Positions 1 through 9,692 of a stretch of 64,000 bases of DNA are shown one piece after another; the stretch's first letter is position 1, and each line of letters starts with the position of its first letter. The notes under the pieces are model-generated. The model made no database searches. It saw only the letters and a program-made list of their open reading frames with translations, and was not told where the DNA came from. The DNA comes from Bacillus sp. FSL K6-3431. Lineage in GTDB: Bacteria; Bacillota; Bacilli; Bacillales; Bacillaceae_C. The stretch is from positions 5,084,001 to 5,148,000 of the forward strand of contig NZ_JBBOCT010000001.1 in assembly GCF_038002605.1 (NCBI RefSeq), written 5' to 3'. The position numbers were made by a program, and so were the translations under genes.

Positions 1-279
1 CCGACAGAAGCTGCGATTGTTGGATTAATTCGTGCATTAAAAGATGAAGATGTTCAAACCAGATTTACTGCTGGACTCGCACTTTGTCGCTTTGGTGTGG
101 AAGCAGATGCAGCGGTTCCGTATCTAGCAGAAGCATTGAAAGATGAGGATCGATATGTAAGAGGTCATGCTGCTGAAGCACTTTATTTTATTAATACAGA
201 AGCAGCAAAAAAAACATTAATTGATTTCCTACTTGCGTCAAGATGGTGCCCATCCACCACCCCGGCAAGCACATTTTAA
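1..279 (+). CDS. HEAT-repeat protein, C-terminal part (5'-truncated by window)
   Basis: The frame is open from base 1 and stops at 279, so only the last 92 residues are visible; the real start lies outside the window. Two alpha-helical repeats of about 31 residues share the pattern ALKDED-(V/Y)-R, typical of HEAT/PBS-lyase repeats used for protein-protein contacts. The tail ends in a Trp-Cys-Pro...Thr-Thr-Pro segment. I have the impression that some Firmicute sulfatases carry such HEAT tails, but no catalytic part is visible, so the parent enzyme is not identified. Confidence 0.6.
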   Translation, partial: PTEAAIVGLIRALKDEDVQTRFTAGLALCRFGVEADAAVPYLAEALKDEDRYVRGHAAEALYFINTEAAKKTLIDFLLASRWCPSTTPASTF

Positions 280-313
280 GAATTTAAGTGGAAGTGCCCG
301 TTGATAAGGTATG

Positions 314-342
314 CGAGGGACCTGCACGATACAAGTCCCTCG
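314..342 (+). terminator. Hairpin after the HEAT-repeat gene
   Basis: Perfect 8-bp inverted repeat CGAGGGAC/GTCCCTCG around a 13-nt loop, 35 bases after the stop. No T-run follows, so intrinsic termination is uncertain. It lies between convergent genes. Confidence 0.35.
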
Positions 343-451
343 ACATTACCACAGGATGTGGCGATATATCCTTAATGATCCGAGGCGAAGGCAACACGAA
401 GAACGGAAGCGGCTTACAGATATTTCAATGAGTAAACCACTTCTGTTTTTT

Positions 452-1288
452 CTATAGACCATATAAAACCATTTCTCGATATTGTGAAGGTGAAAAGCCG
501 ATTTGTTCACGAAACATCCGCGAAAAATAAGAAACTTCCATTCCGATCGCATCTGCAACATCTGAAATATTTTGATCTGTAGTAGCGAGAAGATGCCTTG
601 CTTTTTCCATGCGACGTTGATTCAAGAAACGAATGGGAGAGGTACCAGTGAACTGCTTAAATAGTTGAATAAAATAATTTGGGTGAAAACCAGCTATCGA
701 CGCCATTTTTTCAATCGATAAATTCTCAGCTAAATGAATTTCTACATAATTGATCATTTGATCTATTTTTTCAAAAGATGGGTTAGAAAAAGGCTGCGAT
801 TTCATCTGTCCACTATTTTCCAGCATTAAAGCTATTAATTGTAATAAAATAGAATGCATACGAAACAAAGAGGAAAGAGAATGTTCTCTTGAAAGACGTA
901 TTAGCTGCTCAAATAATTTTTTTATGTATATGCGGTCATCTACCTTTATAAAAAGAGGTGCTTCTACTAAGTTAAATAAGTCTGAATCCCCTACTTTTGC
1001 GGTAAAATGACACCAATATTTATCAAACGTATTATCAGTTGTAATACCATATGATTGCTTTGTACCAGCGGGCAATAAATAAAGCTCGTTGGGATTTGGG
1101 TAATATACTTGATTGTCCACTTTCACAAAGCCAGTTCCAGATTTAATAAAATAAAGTCTATTAAAATCGGGAATGTAGTCTGCTGCCCCCCATGTAAGAG
1201 GTACTTTTGTTGTTTCAACAATGGAAACATGGAGTTGGACATTTGCAATATACTTTTTCCAAAAGAGCGTGTCGGTTTTATCCATCAT
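452..1288 (-). CDS. AraC-family transcriptional regulator
   Basis: 278 residues. The N-terminal half is a cupin-like sensing domain (strands with the PNELYLLPAG motif near residue 70). The C-terminal ~100 residues hold two helix-turn-helix motifs, the first around LSIEKMASIAGFHPNYF and the second around ISDVADAIGMEVSYFSRMF, ending in the usual AraC FSPSQYR motif. Two tandem ATGs start the frame, preceded by AGGATG about 7 bases upstream. Regulators of this type commonly control sugar-use genes; the likely target is the convergent HEAT-repeat gene's operon or genes outside the window, because the gene on its other side encodes a peptidase. Family certain, ligand unknown. Confidence 0.85.
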   Translation of the reverse strand: MMDKTDTLFWKKYIANVQLHVSIVETTKVPLTWGAADYIPDFNRLYFIKSGTGFVKVDNQVYYPNPNELYLLPAGTKQSYGITTDNTFDKYWCHFTAKVGDSDLFNLVEAPLFIKVDDRIYIKKLFEQLIRLSREHSLSSLFRMHSILLQLIALMLENSGQMKSQPFSNPSFEKIDQMINYVEIHLAENLSIEKMASIAGFHPNYFIQLFKQFTGTSPIRFLNQRRMEKARHLLATTDQNISDVADAIGMEVSYFSRMFREQIGFSPSQYREMVLYGL

Positions 1289-1486
1289 ATCATTTCATCC
1301 TGTTCTTTTGAAATATCGTTTGTAATAGTAATATTCGTGACTTTTCGATAAATTCCTGTTTTTTTCTTTTGGGATACCTTAAGCATATACTTTTTAGCTA
1401 GGATATTAGCTTCTTTTTTGTGTTCCACCTGGGATTATCATTATAATAGAAGGTGATCAAATCTTGAAAAATAGGGAGGGCCTAAG

Positions 1487-2572
1487 ATGACTAAGCTTGA
1501 TGACACATTAACAATGCTCAAAGATTTAACAGATGCTAAAGGAATTCCTGGTAATGAATATGAGCCACGTGAGGTAATGAAGAGATACATAACGCCATAT
1601 GCGGATGAAGTGGATACCGATAATCTTGGAAGTTTGATTGCCAAGAAAAGTGGTGAAGCAAACGGCCCGAAAGTAATGATTGCAGGTCATTTAGATGAAG
1701 TAGGTTTTATGATTACACAAATCGATAAAAAAGGCTTCTTGCGTTTTCAAACCGTCGGCGGTTGGTGGTCGCAAGTAATGTTAGCACAACGGGTTACAGT
1801 TGTTACAAAAAAAGGCGATATTACTGGTGTAATTGGATCAAAACCACCGCATATTTTAACTGCCGAAGCTCGTAAAAAACCTGTTGAAATAAAAGATATG
1901 TTTATCGATATTGGTGCATCTAGCCAGGATGAAGTAAAAGAATGGGGTGTACGACCAGGGGATATGGTCGTTCCTTACTTTGAATTTACTGTCATGAATA
2001 ACGAGAAATTATTACTTGCCAAAGCATGGGACAATAGAATTGGCTGTGCAATTGCCATTGATGTATTGAAGAATTTAAAAGATGAAACACATCCAAACGT
2101 TGTCTATGGTGTAGCCACAGTGCAAGAGGAAGTTGGACTCCGTGGAGCAAAGACAGCAGCTAATAAGGTGCAACCTGATATTTCAATTGCTGTTGATGTG
2201 GGTATTGCCGGTGATACACCTGGCGTATCAGATAAGGAAGCACAAGGAAAAATGGGCGATGGACCACAGATCATTTTATATGATGCATCTATGGTGTCGC
2301 ATAAAGGATTACGTGATCTTGTTACAAATGTAGCTGACGAACTAGGGATACCTTATCAGTTTGAAGCAATTCCAGGTGGTGGAACAGACGCTGGATCACT
2401 TCATTTAACTGGAGAAGGTGTACCGTCGCTTGCGATTACGATCGCAACTCGCTATATTCACACACATGCTGGGATCCTTCATCGCGATGATTATGAAAAT
2501 GCGGTCAAATTGATCACAGAAGTAGTAAAGCGTCTTGATATCGACACAGTGAATAAAGTCACATTTGGATAA
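1487..2572 (+). CDS. ysdC: M42-family metallo-aminopeptidase (YsdC-like)
   Basis: 361 residues, a cytosolic dinuclear-zinc aminopeptidase of the glutamyl-aminopeptidase/PepA-like M42 family that trims peptides. The metal and catalytic motifs are all visible in order: GHLDEVG (His, ~residue 66), DNRIGCA (bridging Asp), QEEVGLRGA (Glu-Glu, general base and ligand), [11 protein letters not shown] (Asp), GGGTDAGS and IHTHAG (His). GGGAGG precedes the ATG. In B. subtilis ysdC lies not far upstream of sspI-ysgA, so the placement fits orthology, although B. subtilis has several M42 paralogues. A terminator follows directly, so it is probably monocistronic. Confidence 0.88.
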   Translation: MTKLDDTLTMLKDLTDAKGIPGNEYEPREVMKRYITPYADEVDTDNLGSLIAKKSGEANGPKVMIAGHLDEVGFMITQIDKKGFLRFQTVGGWWSQVMLAQRVTVVTKKGDITGVIGSKPPHILTAEARKKPVEIKDMFIDIGASSQDEVKEWGVRPGDMVVPYFEFTVMNNEKLLLAKAWDNRIGCAIAIDVLKNLKDETHPNVVYGVATVQEEVGLRGAKTAANKVQPDISIAVDVGIAGDTPGVSDKEAQGKMGDGPQIILYDASMVSHKGLRDLVTNVADELGIPYQFEAIPGGGTDAGSLHLTGEGVPSLAITIATRYIHTHAGILHRDDYENAVKLITEVVKRLDIDTVNKVTFG

Positions 2573-2582
2573 TTGACTGGAG

Positions 2583-2624
2583 CCGGAAAAAGCAGAAGTT
2601 TTGCTTGATTCCGGTTTTTTCTTT
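2583..2624 (+). terminator. Rho-independent terminator of the M42 peptidase gene
   Basis: Stem CCGGAA/TTCCGG with an inner AAGCA/TGCTT helix, followed by TTTTTTCTTTTC. It begins 10 bases after the stop codon. Confidence 0.8.
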
Positions 2625-2681
2625 TCATCTTGAGGAAAATCCTGTATTGTCAAAGAAGACTATCTTAAAAGGGAGATATAT

Positions 2682-3137
2682 ATGGGGATTTTATGGGAAT
2701 ACATAGTTGTATTTTTACTTGCCGCTACACCATGGTTTGAAATTGCTGCAGTTATTCCGCTTGGTATATTGCGGGGGCTTCAACCAATAGTTGTCGTCAT
2801 CCTTGCTTTTATTGGAAACCTATCGACCATTATTTTGGTCATATATTTATTTGAAAAGATTAAAGATTTCTTAGTCAAAAAGAAAGGTGGCTTAAAAGAA
2901 AATAACAAGCGCCAAGATCGTGCTAAGAAAGTATGGAATAAGTATGGTTTGCCGGGACTTGCCATTTTGGGGCCTGTCCTGATTGGAACGCATATCGCGG
3001 CATTTATAGGGATGTCATTGGGAGCTACGAAAAGGTGGACTATGCTATGGATGACCATTAGCCTTGTACTTTGGTCAGTTATTTTTGGTGTAGCTGCTTT
3101 TTATGGAATTGGGATTTTCAAGACGATGCTTGGATAA
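2682..3137 (+). CDS. Small multidrug-export-family membrane protein
   Basis: 151 residues of strongly hydrophobic sequence with about four membrane segments and a central cationic loop (KKKGGLKENNKRQDRAKK). The first segment with PWFEIAAVIPLG and the second half with GLPGLAILGPVLIGTHIAA, both Gly/Pro rich, match the small multidrug export family (Pfam PF06695). Transport of drugs is only the family label; the substrate is unknown. GGGAG lies 7 bases before the ATG. It is isolated between two terminators. Confidence 0.75.
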   Translation: MGILWEYIVVFLLAATPWFEIAAVIPLGILRGLQPIVVVILAFIGNLSTIILVIYLFEKIKDFLVKKKGGLKENNKRQDRAKKVWNKYGLPGLAILGPVLIGTHIAAFIGMSLGATKRWTMLWMTISLVLWSVIFGVAAFYGIGIFKTMLG

Positions 3138-3170
3138 TGGAGAGTAGGAAGACGCTGAGGATAGACATGT

Positions 3171-3199
3171 AAAAAGCGGCTACAAATGAGCCGCTTTTT
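3171..3199. terminator. Bidirectional terminator between the export protein gene and sspI
   Basis: AAAAAGCGGCT/AGCCGCTTTTT with a 7-nt loop. The A-run and T-run flank the GC stem, so it can serve both convergent genes; the sspI stop codon abuts it. Confidence 0.9.
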
Positions 3200-3409
3200 C
3201 TACTTTAATCCTTCTTCTAACGTTTCTAGCATCATACTTTTTTCTTGTTCATCTGCGTGCTGCCAAATCACTTCAAATAGCACGCCCAATCCGGGAAGCA
3301 TTTTTTCTTCGCCACGTTGGATAGCATCAACGATTGTGTCTTTCAACTGCGATTGGTCATTTCCTGACACGTTGTGAATGATTGCATTTCGTAAATTTAA
3401 ATTCATCAT
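3200..3409 (-). CDS. sspI: Small acid-soluble spore protein I
   Basis: 69 residues if started at the first ATG. This is a minor spore-core protein made in the forespore. The central segment [21 protein letters not shown] and the tail ending TLEEGLK match the SspI family almost residue for residue as I recall the B. subtilis protein. Three in-frame starts are stacked: GTG at 3412, ATG at 3409 and ATG at 3406. GGAAGGAG sits so that 3409 (5-nt spacer) or 3406 (8-nt spacer) is best. It is transcribed away from ysgA, as in B. subtilis, and is expected to be sigma-G dependent, although I could not place a convincing sigma-G promoter. Confidence 0.95.
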   Translation of the reverse strand: MMNLNLRNAIIHNVSGNDQSQLKDTIVDAIQRGEEKMLPGLGVLFEVIWQHADEQEKSMMLETLEEGLK

Positions 3410-3495
3410 CACAGCTCCTTCCGAATGTTACTTCCTTATCTTTTCGCAAAATGTCTGAAATATGTATAATGGAACAAGAATGTATGTGAAAGGAA

Positions 3496-4257
3496 ATGAA
3501 TACTTTGGAGCATATTCAATCAACTAAAAACCCAAGAGTGAAAGAATGGAAAAAACTACTTACTAAAAAAGGCCGTGACAAATCAGGCTTATATATAATT
3601 GAAGGTTTTCACCTTGTTGAAGAAGCGCTAAAAAATCAAGCAATTGTAGAACTGATGATAGTGGAAAAACTTAAGCTTCCTGCCGATCAATCACTGGAAA
3701 ATATACAGATTATCACAATTGCGGCAGATATAAGCAAATCAATATCCGAGACTGAAACGCCACAAGGTATATTTGCAGTTTGTCGTAAAACCCAGTCGAA
3801 AGCCGATATATCTGGTCATGAACGTTTGCTTTTACTTGATCGTGTGCAGGATCCTGGAAATATCGGTACGATAATTAGAACGGCAGAAGCAGCAGGGATT
3901 GATGCAGTTATTTTTGGGGAAGGATCAGGTGACTTATACAATCCAAAAGTCATTCGTTCCGCCCAAGGAAGCCACTTTTATATTCATACAGAGATAGGAG
4001 ATTTACAGGATTGGATGGAACGATTAAAAGAAACGGAGATCCCGGTATATGGAACAGCGCTTGAAAATGCAGTTCCATATAAACAAGTTCACGCTACAGA
4101 GTCCTTTGCACTAGTTGTCGGTAATGAGGGTGCAGGAGTAAGTCCTAGCATACTTGAGCAAACGGATAAAAATTTGTATATTCCTATCTATGGACAGAGT
4201 GAATCACTAAACGTAGCAATAGCAGCTGGGGTACTTCTTTACCATTTACGAAAATAA
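3496..4257 (+). CDS. ysgA: TrmH/SpoU-family RNA 2'-O-ribose methyltransferase
   Basis: 253 residues. The N-terminal ~95 residues are the substrate-binding domain of this rRNA methylase group (KNPRVKEWKKLL, YIIEGFHLVEEAL). The C-terminal SPOUT knot domain shows all three SpoU motifs: DRVQDPGNIGTIIRTAEAAG, VGNEGAGVS, and IPIYGQSESLNVAIAAGVL. These bind S-adenosylmethionine in the trefoil knot. AAAGGA sits very close to the ATG at 3496, so an in-frame TTG at 3505 is a possible alternative start. It lies directly upstream of pheST, as in B. subtilis; the pheST promoter overlaps its stop codon. Confidence 0.92.
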   Translation: MNTLEHIQSTKNPRVKEWKKLLTKKGRDKSGLYIIEGFHLVEEALKNQAIVELMIVEKLKLPADQSLENIQIITIAADISKSISETETPQGIFAVCRKTQSKADISGHERLLLLDRVQDPGNIGTIIRTAEAAGIDAVIFGEGSGDLYNPKVIRSAQGSHFYIHTEIGDLQDWMERLKETEIPVYGTALENAVPYKQVHATESFALVVGNEGAGVSPSILEQTDKNLYIPIYGQSESLNVAIAAGVLLYHLRK

Positions 4258-4259
4258 AT

Positions 4260-4288
4260 TTGAAATTACGAATACAAACGTCTATAAT
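4260..4288 (+). promoter_or_regulatory. Sigma-A promoter of the pheST T-box operon
   Basis: TTGAAA (4260-4265), 17-bp spacer, TATAAT (4283-4288). It lies at the end of ysgA, 34 bases before Stem I of the T-box leader. Confidence 0.75.
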
Positions 4289-4321
4289 AATATTTATCTG
4301 AATAAAGAAAATGACTATGAT

Positions 4322-4608
4322 GGAGAAAAGTAACTAGAGAAAGCTTTAAGTGTATGTTCAAATTCGCTGTTAATTATTTGGTGATTATTTGAATATTCTC
4401 TTTAAGGGAGAAAATGCCTTGACTGTGAGCATTTTCAGTGGAATCTAGATGAAGTTCACCTCCTGAGTCGGCATCGGGACCGTTTATTAACAATAGACGT
4501 AAAGATGCTCCGGCATGCCGTTATGACAATGAAGTGAACATGCGAATGTTTATAAGGGTGGTACCGCGACCAAAGCCTCGTCCCTTTTTGGGGGGAAGGC
4601 TTTTTTTG
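4322..4608 (+). promoter_or_regulatory. Phenylalanine-specific T-box leader of pheST
   Basis: A tRNA-sensing transcription attenuator. Base of Stem I: GGAG (4322-4325) pairs with CTCC (4460-4463). Above it the specifier loop has the AGTA loop-E motif (4329-4332) opposite the specifier codon TTC, Phe (4455-4457). It is closed by CTAGA (4334-4338) with TCTAG (4444-4448). The conserved T-box AGGGTGGTACCGCG is at 4555-4568. The terminator runs from about 4572 to 4608, with AAGCC...GGCTT and a T7 tail. Uncharged tRNA-Phe would favour the antiterminator and read-through into pheS. Stem I spans 142 nt, which is long, because a repeat copy is inserted at 4351-4400. Confidence 0.95.
4351..4400 (-). 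repeat. Repeat copy F, degenerate, inside T-box Stem I
   Basis: In reverse orientation, 4360-4400 matches the first 41 bases of repeat copy B (11784-11824) at 35 of 41 positions by hand count. It begins with a degenerate inverted end (TGTATGTTCAA) and ends GAATATTCTC. TTTAAG occurs immediately before (4345-4350) and after (4401-4406), consistent with a target-site duplication. TTCAAAT (4357-4363) pairs with ATTTGAA (4387-4393), so it would form a side hairpin. Confidence 0.8.
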
Positions 4609-4715
4609 TTGCCTAGATTTAGTAGCAATAGGGCTTGAGTTACTCCTGGAGTACTACTTTCCCGGAGACTTACACCATTCTATTTTTGTTAGAAAATAAG
4701 GGAGGAACGAACAAA

Positions 4716-5753
4716 TTGGAACAAAAACTAAAACAATTAGAAACAGAAGCTTTGCAAAAGATTAAAGACGCTTCGTCCTTAAAAGCAATAAATGAAATCC
4801 GGATAGCTTATTTAGGAAAAAAAGGACCAATCACGGAAGTATTACGTGGTATGGGGAAGCTGTCAGCTGAAGAAAGACCGAAAATGGGGACCCTTGTCAA
4901 TCTAATTAGAGAAACGATCACGAAAGCAATTGAAAACAAACAAAAGCAATTAGAAAATGAAGCAATAAATAAACAGCTGGAATCAGAAACGATCGATGTT
5001 ACTTTACCAGGCAGACCCATAAAAACCGGTAGTCGCCATCCTCTAACACAAGTAGTGGAAGAAATTGAAGATTTATTCATTGGAATGGGCTATAAGGTGG
5101 CTGAAGGTCCTGAGGTTGAACAAGATTATTATAATTTTGAAGCATTAAATTTACCAAAAGGCCATCCAGCGCGTGATATGCAGGATTCATTTTACATTAC
5201 AGAAGAGCTTTTGTTGCGTACACAAACATCGCCAGTTCAAGCACGGACGATGGAAAAGCATGAAGGAAAGGGACCTATAAAAATTATTTGCCCTGGAAAA
5301 GTGTATCGTCGTGACAATGATGATGCGACACATTCCCATCAGTTTACACAAATCGAGGGACTTGTCATTGATGAAAACATTACAATGGGTGATTTAAAGG
5401 GAACCCTAGATGTGTTTGCGAAAAAAATGTTTGGAAAAGATCGTGAAATCCGCCTCCGCCCAAGCTTTTTCCCATTTACTGAACCATCTGTGGAGATGGA
5501 TATTTCTTGTAAAATATGTGGTGGCGATGGGTGTCGCGTCTGTAAACAGACAGGCTGGATTGAGATTCTAGGTGCGGGTATGATACATCCACGCGTACTT
5601 GAAATGTCAGGATTTGACTCGAAAAAATATACTGGCTTTGCATTCGGAATGGGTCCAGAAAGAATTACGATGCTAAAATATGGTGTAGATGATATTCGCC
5701 ATTTCTATACAAATGATCTTCGTTTTTTACAACAGTTTGCGGTGCAAGAATAA
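4716..5753 (+). CDS. pheS: Phenylalanine-tRNA ligase alpha subunit
   Basis: 345 residues from a TTG start at 4716, chosen because GGGAGG lies 10 bases upstream and the protein then begins MEQKLKQLE, as in Bacillus PheS; the open frame back to 4635 runs through leader RNA. It is the catalytic subunit of the alpha2-beta2 cytosolic enzyme that charges tRNA-Phe. An N-terminal coiled coil (~1-85) binds tRNA. Class II motif 2 is seen as [10 protein letters not shown] and motif 3 as [12 protein letters not shown] Cys-rich [12 protein letters not shown] segment is typical of the family. It is co-transcribed with pheT (18-nt gap) under the T-box leader. Confidence 0.97.
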   Translation: MEQKLKQLETEALQKIKDASSLKAINEIRIAYLGKKGPITEVLRGMGKLSAEERPKMGTLVNLIRETITKAIENKQKQLENEAINKQLESETIDVTLPGRPIKTGSRHPLTQVVEEIEDLFIGMGYKVAEGPEVEQDYYNFEALNLPKGHPARDMQDSFYITEELLLRTQTSPVQARTMEKHEGKGPIKIICPGKVYRRDNDDATHSHQFTQIEGLVIDENITMGDLKGTLDVFAKKMFGKDREIRLRPSFFPFTEPSVEMDISCKICGGDGCRVCKQTGWIEILGAGMIHPRVLEMSGFDSKKYTGFAFGMGPERITMLKYGVDDIRHFYTNDLRFLQQFAVQE

Positions 5754-5771
5754 TTTTAGGAGGTAACATAC

Positions 5772-8186
5772 ATGCTTGTTTCATATAAATGGCTACAGGA
5801 ATACGTTGATCTTGATGGCGTTACAGCAAAAGAACTTGCAGAAAAAATTACGAGAAGCGGAATCGAAGTAGATGGGGTTGAACAGCTAAGCAAAGGTGTC
5901 AAAGGAGTCATCGTTGGCCATGTGTTGGCATGTGAAAAACATCCAGAAGCTGACAAATTAAATAAATGCCTTGTTGATATTGGAGCAGAAGTGCCTGTTC
6001 AAATTATTTGTGGAGCACCAAATGTCGCAAAAGGTCAAAAGGTTGCAGTAGCAACGGTTGGAGCAGTGCTCCCAGGTAATTTTAAAATCAAAAAGGCAAA
6101 GCTTCGGGGCGAAGAATCGAATGGCATGATATGCTCGCTGCAAGAATTAGGAATTGAATCTAAGCTAGTTGCAAAAGAATTTGCAGATGGCATTTATGTT
6201 TTTCCAACTGATACGGAAGTCGGTGCAGATGCCCTTCCACTTTTAAACTTAGATGATGAAGTGCTCGAGCTTGATTTGACGCCGAACAGGGCTGATGCAC
6301 TCAGCATGCTCGGGATGGCTTACGAAACAGCAGCAATTCTTGGGAAAGATGTTAAGCTACCAGAAATTGATACAGCAGCAACAGCCGAAAAAGCTTCCGA
6401 CTATATTTCTGTTAAAGTAGATGCACCGGAAGATAATCCACTTTATACAGCAAAAGTGATTAAAAATGTAAAAATTGGTCCGTCACCACTTTGGATGCAA
6501 ACACGACTTATGGCTAGTGGGATCCGACCACATAATAATGTTGTCGACATTACGAATTATATTTTGCTTGAATATGGTCAGCCTCTCCATGCGTTTGACT
6601 ATGACCGATTTGGTTCGAAAGAAGTTGTGATCCGTCATGCACATGAAGGTGAAACAGTAATTACACTAGATGAAACTGAGCGGAAATTGACAAAGAAACA
6701 ACTCGTGATCACTAATGGCACAATTCCAGTTGCATTGGCAGGTGTGATGGGCGGTGCTGATTCCGAAGTAGGCAGTGATACAACAACAATTTTATTAGAA
6801 TCTGCTTATTTTGCTGGACAATCAATTCGTGATACGTCCAGATATCATGCATTACGTAGCGAAGCTAGTAGCCGTTACGAAAAAGGAGTAGATCCAGCTA
6901 GGGTTCGTCCAGCAGCAGAACGTGCAGCACAATTAATCGCCGAGCTTGCAGGTGGCGAAGTATTGGAAGGTCTAGTTGAAGCAAATCATTTAACACTAGA
7001 GCCAGCAGTTGTTTCTGTCTCACTTGAAAAAATTAATCGCGTGCTAGGCACAGAAATTAGCGAAAAAGAAGTAGGCGAGATTTTCCATCGCTTGAAATTT
7101 CCTGTAACAGTGAAAGATGGAATTTTTACTGTCACTGCTCCGACACGACGCGGTGATATTACAATTGAAGAAGACTTGATCGAAGAGGTAGCCCGTCTTT
7201 TTGGCTATGATAATATTCCGAAAACATTGCCAAAAGGTGCTGCAACTGCAGGTGGTTTGAACACCATCCAAGAAAAACGTCGCGTCACGAGAGGTTTTTT
7301 AGAAGGTGCTGGTTTGTATCAAGCGATCACATACTCGCTAACTTCGGAAGAGAAAGCAACAAGCTTTGCTATCGAAGCACGGGAGGCTGTAAAACTCGCT
7401 ATGCCAATGAGCGAAGAACGGAGCAGTTTGAGATTAAGTATCGTTCCACAATTACTTGAATCTTTATCGTATAACTTAGCACGCCAGCATAATTCAGCTG
7501 CATTATACGAAATTGGTTCGGTGTTCTTAAATGAAGGAAAAAATGTACAACCTGAAGAGCGTGAGCATATTGCAGGCGCGATTACTGGACAATGGGTTGA
7601 AAACGAATGGCAAGGTGAGAAAAAAACTGTTGATTTCTTTGTAGCCAAAGGTATTTTGGAAGGGTTATTCATAAAGCTAGGTGTAGCTGATTCTATCGAA
7701 TGGCAAGCAGCTCAACTAGATGGTATGCATCCGGGACGTACAGCAGAAATCCTTCTTGGAGGCGAAGTGATCGGCTTTATCGGTCAAGTGCATCCAAATG
7801 TTCAAAAAGAATTGGATCTAAAAAACACTTATGTATTTGAAGTGAAAGCAAGTCCAATATTTACTTTTGAGCTACCTGAACTCCAATATGTTGCCATTCC
7901 GCGCTTCCCATCGATTTCAAGAGATATTGCTCTCGTTGTTGATAAATCAATAACAGGAGGAATATTGGAAAAGGTGATTCATGAAGCTGGTGGAAAACTG
8001 CTGAAAGATGTTCATATGTTTGATCTGTACGAAGGAGAGCATATGGAATCAGGCAAAAAATCTATCGCATTCTCATTAACCTACTTAGATCCGGAAAAAA
8101 CACTCACGGATGAAGAAGTTGTAAGAGCACATGAAAAAGTACTTGCTGCAGTTAAAGAAAAAGCAGGTGCAGAGTTGAGAGGATAA
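5772..8186 (+). CDS. pheT: Phenylalanine-tRNA ligase beta subunit
   Basis: 804 residues, full length. An N-terminal EMAP/OB-fold tRNA-binding domain (~40-155; [13 protein letters not shown]) is followed by the B3/B4 editing module ([20 protein letters not shown] around 255), which clears mis-charged Tyr. The B5 DNA-binding-like domain follows ([19 protein letters not shown] near 460), then the inactive synthetase-like core. The C-terminal anticodon-recognition FDX-ACB domain starts near [20 protein letters not shown] precedes the ATG. It works only in complex with PheS and is the last gene of the operon. Confidence 0.97.
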   Translation: MLVSYKWLQEYVDLDGVTAKELAEKITRSGIEVDGVEQLSKGVKGVIVGHVLACEKHPEADKLNKCLVDIGAEVPVQIICGAPNVAKGQKVAVATVGAVLPGNFKIKKAKLRGEESNGMICSLQELGIESKLVAKEFADGIYVFPTDTEVGADALPLLNLDDEVLELDLTPNRADALSMLGMAYETAAILGKDVKLPEIDTAATAEKASDYISVKVDAPEDNPLYTAKVIKNVKIGPSPLWMQTRLMASGIRPHNNVVDITNYILLEYGQPLHAFDYDRFGSKEVVIRHAHEGETVITLDETERKLTKKQLVITNGTIPVALAGVMGGADSEVGSDTTTILLESAYFAGQSIRDTSRYHALRSEASSRYEKGVDPARVRPAAERAAQLIAELAGGEVLEGLVEANHLTLEPAVVSVSLEKINRVLGTEISEKEVGEIFHRLKFPVTVKDGIFTVTAPTRRGDITIEEDLIEEVARLFGYDNIPKTLPKGAATAGGLNTIQEKRRVTRGFLEGAGLYQAITYSLTSEEKATSFAIEAREAVKLAMPMSEERSSLRLSIVPQLLESLSYNLARQHNSAALYEIGSVFLNEGKNVQPEEREHIAGAITGQWVENEWQGEKKTVDFFVAKGILEGLFIKLGVADSIEWQAAQLDGMHPGRTAEILLGGEVIGFIGQVHPNVQKELDLKNTYVFEVKASPIFTFELPELQYVAIPRFPSISRDIALVVDKSITGGILEKVIHEAGGKLLKDVHMFDLYEGEHMESGKKSIAFSLTYLDPEKTLTDEEVVRAHEKVLAAVKEKAGAELRG

Positions 8187-8200
8187 AAGCCTTAAGAATT

Positions 8201-8245
8201 AAAAAGTCAGCCCACATAGCTACAAGCATTGGGCTGACTTTTTAT
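8201..8245. terminator. Bidirectional terminator, pheT versus betaine-binding lipoprotein gene
   Basis: AAAAAGTCAGCCCA/TGGGCTGACTTTTT around a 16-nt loop, followed on the plus strand by ATTTATT and on the minus strand by TTAATTCTT. It separates convergent genes. Confidence 0.9.
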
Positions 8246-9160
8246 TTATTTGTTCAAATCTTCAATCGAGTCAATGTCTTCCATATAAGTAGGAATAGCT
8301 AGTCCCTGTTTTACATTAACCATATTCACACCAATATCGTCTAATTTACCTTCGAATTTCTCTACATACGTTTTATGGGTAATAGGGAGCCATGCAGCGA
8401 ATGTCGCGTCAGCACTTCCATCAGCGATAGCAGAGAACATTGGACCAGGTTCTACCACAGATAAAGTAACGTCATAGCCAATATCTTCAAGAACAAGCTT
8501 TATCATATTATGGCTAGCAATCTCACTATCCCATGGGGCATATACAAGTTTGATTTGATCGCCATCCACTTTTGATACGCCATCTGTCCATTCTTTTACT
8601 TTGTCTTGATTACTGTCAATCCAATCTTGAGCTGCTTTCTCTGGCTTAACTCCGTCTTCAATCTCAACCATGATTTCACTCATGTCGTCTATATCCCACT
8701 TAAATCGCTGGAAAATGGTATAAGCTTCAGGTAGATCTTCTTTCAAACCAATTCGTCCAATCGAATGAATCTCTTCAGAGTCACCATAAAGCAATTTAGG
8801 ATCATCTAAATACTTTAAGTCAAATTTGGAAAATTTCCAGTGTGGGCTCCAGGCAGTTATGATAATAGGTTCTTCCTTATCATATGCTCTTTTCAAGGCT
8901 GCTGTCATTGCAGCACCTGAGCCAGAAATGAGATTCCAATTTGTTAATTCATATTCTTTTAGGGCTTTCTCTGTGGCTTGCATTAATCCAGAGCCAGGAT
9001 CAGTTCCTATAATTTTATAATCAACGGAATCACCGACTGTTGTTTTTGCTCCAGATGCCTCCACAGCATCATTTTTGGAGTCGTTGCTACCGCACGCTGC
9101 AAGTCCTAGCGCCAAAAGTACGGCTGTTCCGAGTCCAGTTACTTTTTTGAAAAGTTTCAT
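8246..9160 (-). CDS. Glycine betaine/choline-type ABC substrate-binding lipoprotein (OpuAC-like)
   Basis: 304 residues. Lipoprotein signal peptide with lipobox LAAC and acylated Cys23, so it is anchored to the outer face of the membrane. The mature part is a type-F binding protein of the OpuAC group: an aromatic TAWSPHW loop near residue 105 and further Trp residues at WDSEIAS and FAAWLP would build the Trp/Tyr cage for a quaternary amine. AGGAGG precedes the ATG. Neither permease nor ATPase is adjacent, which is odd because OpuA-type systems are usually operons; it must pair with components elsewhere. Ligand assignment is by family only. Confidence 0.82.
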   Translation of the reverse strand: MKLFKKVTGLGTAVLLALGLAACGSNDSKNDAVEASGAKTTVGDSVDYKIIGTDPGSGLMQATEKALKEYELTNWNLISGSGAAMTAALKRAYDKEEPIIITAWSPHWKFSKFDLKYLDDPKLLYGDSEEIHSIGRIGLKEDLPEAYTIFQRFKWDIDDMSEIMVEIEDGVKPEKAAQDWIDSNQDKVKEWTDGVSKVDGDQIKLVYAPWDSEIASHNMIKLVLEDIGYDVTLSVVEPGPMFSAIADGSADATFAAWLPITHKTYVEKFEGKLDDIGVNMVNVKQGLAIPTYMEDIDSIEDLNK

Positions 9161-9574
9161 GATTTGTTCCTCCTCGATGTTTTCCTTTTATGGATTAAAA
9201 ATGAATTCGGATGAATGAGCACAAAGGGTATAGTCAGAAGAGAGGTTTATTAAGCCCTCGAATGAAGAATATTGGCGAAGCAAGCGCTATATTTTTACAG
9301 TCACTACGTTCGCATTTGTGCATTTTAGGGGATTTTAATAAACAGCTAATAATATTTTTTACGTTTATTTTTCTTACTATCATTCAAGTAAATGACACTC
9401 CTTTGTCTATGTATAAAAAATGAAACGGCATATACATAACTATAGTAATAGAAAATATGTAATACAAATGTCATATATTTAGTTAAAACGCATTCACATT
9501 GTGTGAGATAGAGCCTGTACCAATATAACCGTATTATTCTTACAAATCCTCTTGTATGCTCCGTGAATCTATTA

Positions 9575-9628
9575 GAGTATGTTCAAAAATTTACCAAATG
9601 ATAAACAGCGAATTTCTTCGGTGGCAAT
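9575..9628 (+). repeat. Repeat copy A, left end only
   Basis: Starts GAGTATGTTCAAAAA and continues with TTACCAAATGATAAACAGCG and AATTTCTTCG, like the left end of copies B and E. The right inverted end is missing; similarity stops near 9628, just before the terminator hairpin, so this copy is truncated. Confidence 0.8.
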
Positions 9629-9643
9629 GCAATCCAATATAAA

Positions 9644-9692
9644 AGGTTGTCCAAAATCATTACTCTGATTTTAAGGACAACCTAATTTTTTT
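9644..9692. terminator. Bidirectional terminator downstream of rnhC
   Basis: AGGTTGTCC/GGACAACCT with an inner AAAATCA/TGATTTT helix. Plus-strand tail AATTTTTTTA, minus-strand tail TTTATATT. It is 48 bases past the rnhC stop on the minus strand. Confidence 0.8.

Noticed and set aside
4635..4715. 27-codon N-terminal extension of PheS
   Set aside because: Encoded by the T-box leader end; the TTG at 4716 has the ribosome binding site and matches the family start.
9211..9423. 70-codon frame upstream of the betaine-binding gene
   Set aside because: No ribosome binding site, no recognisable family, unusual composition; lies in the divergent upstream region.
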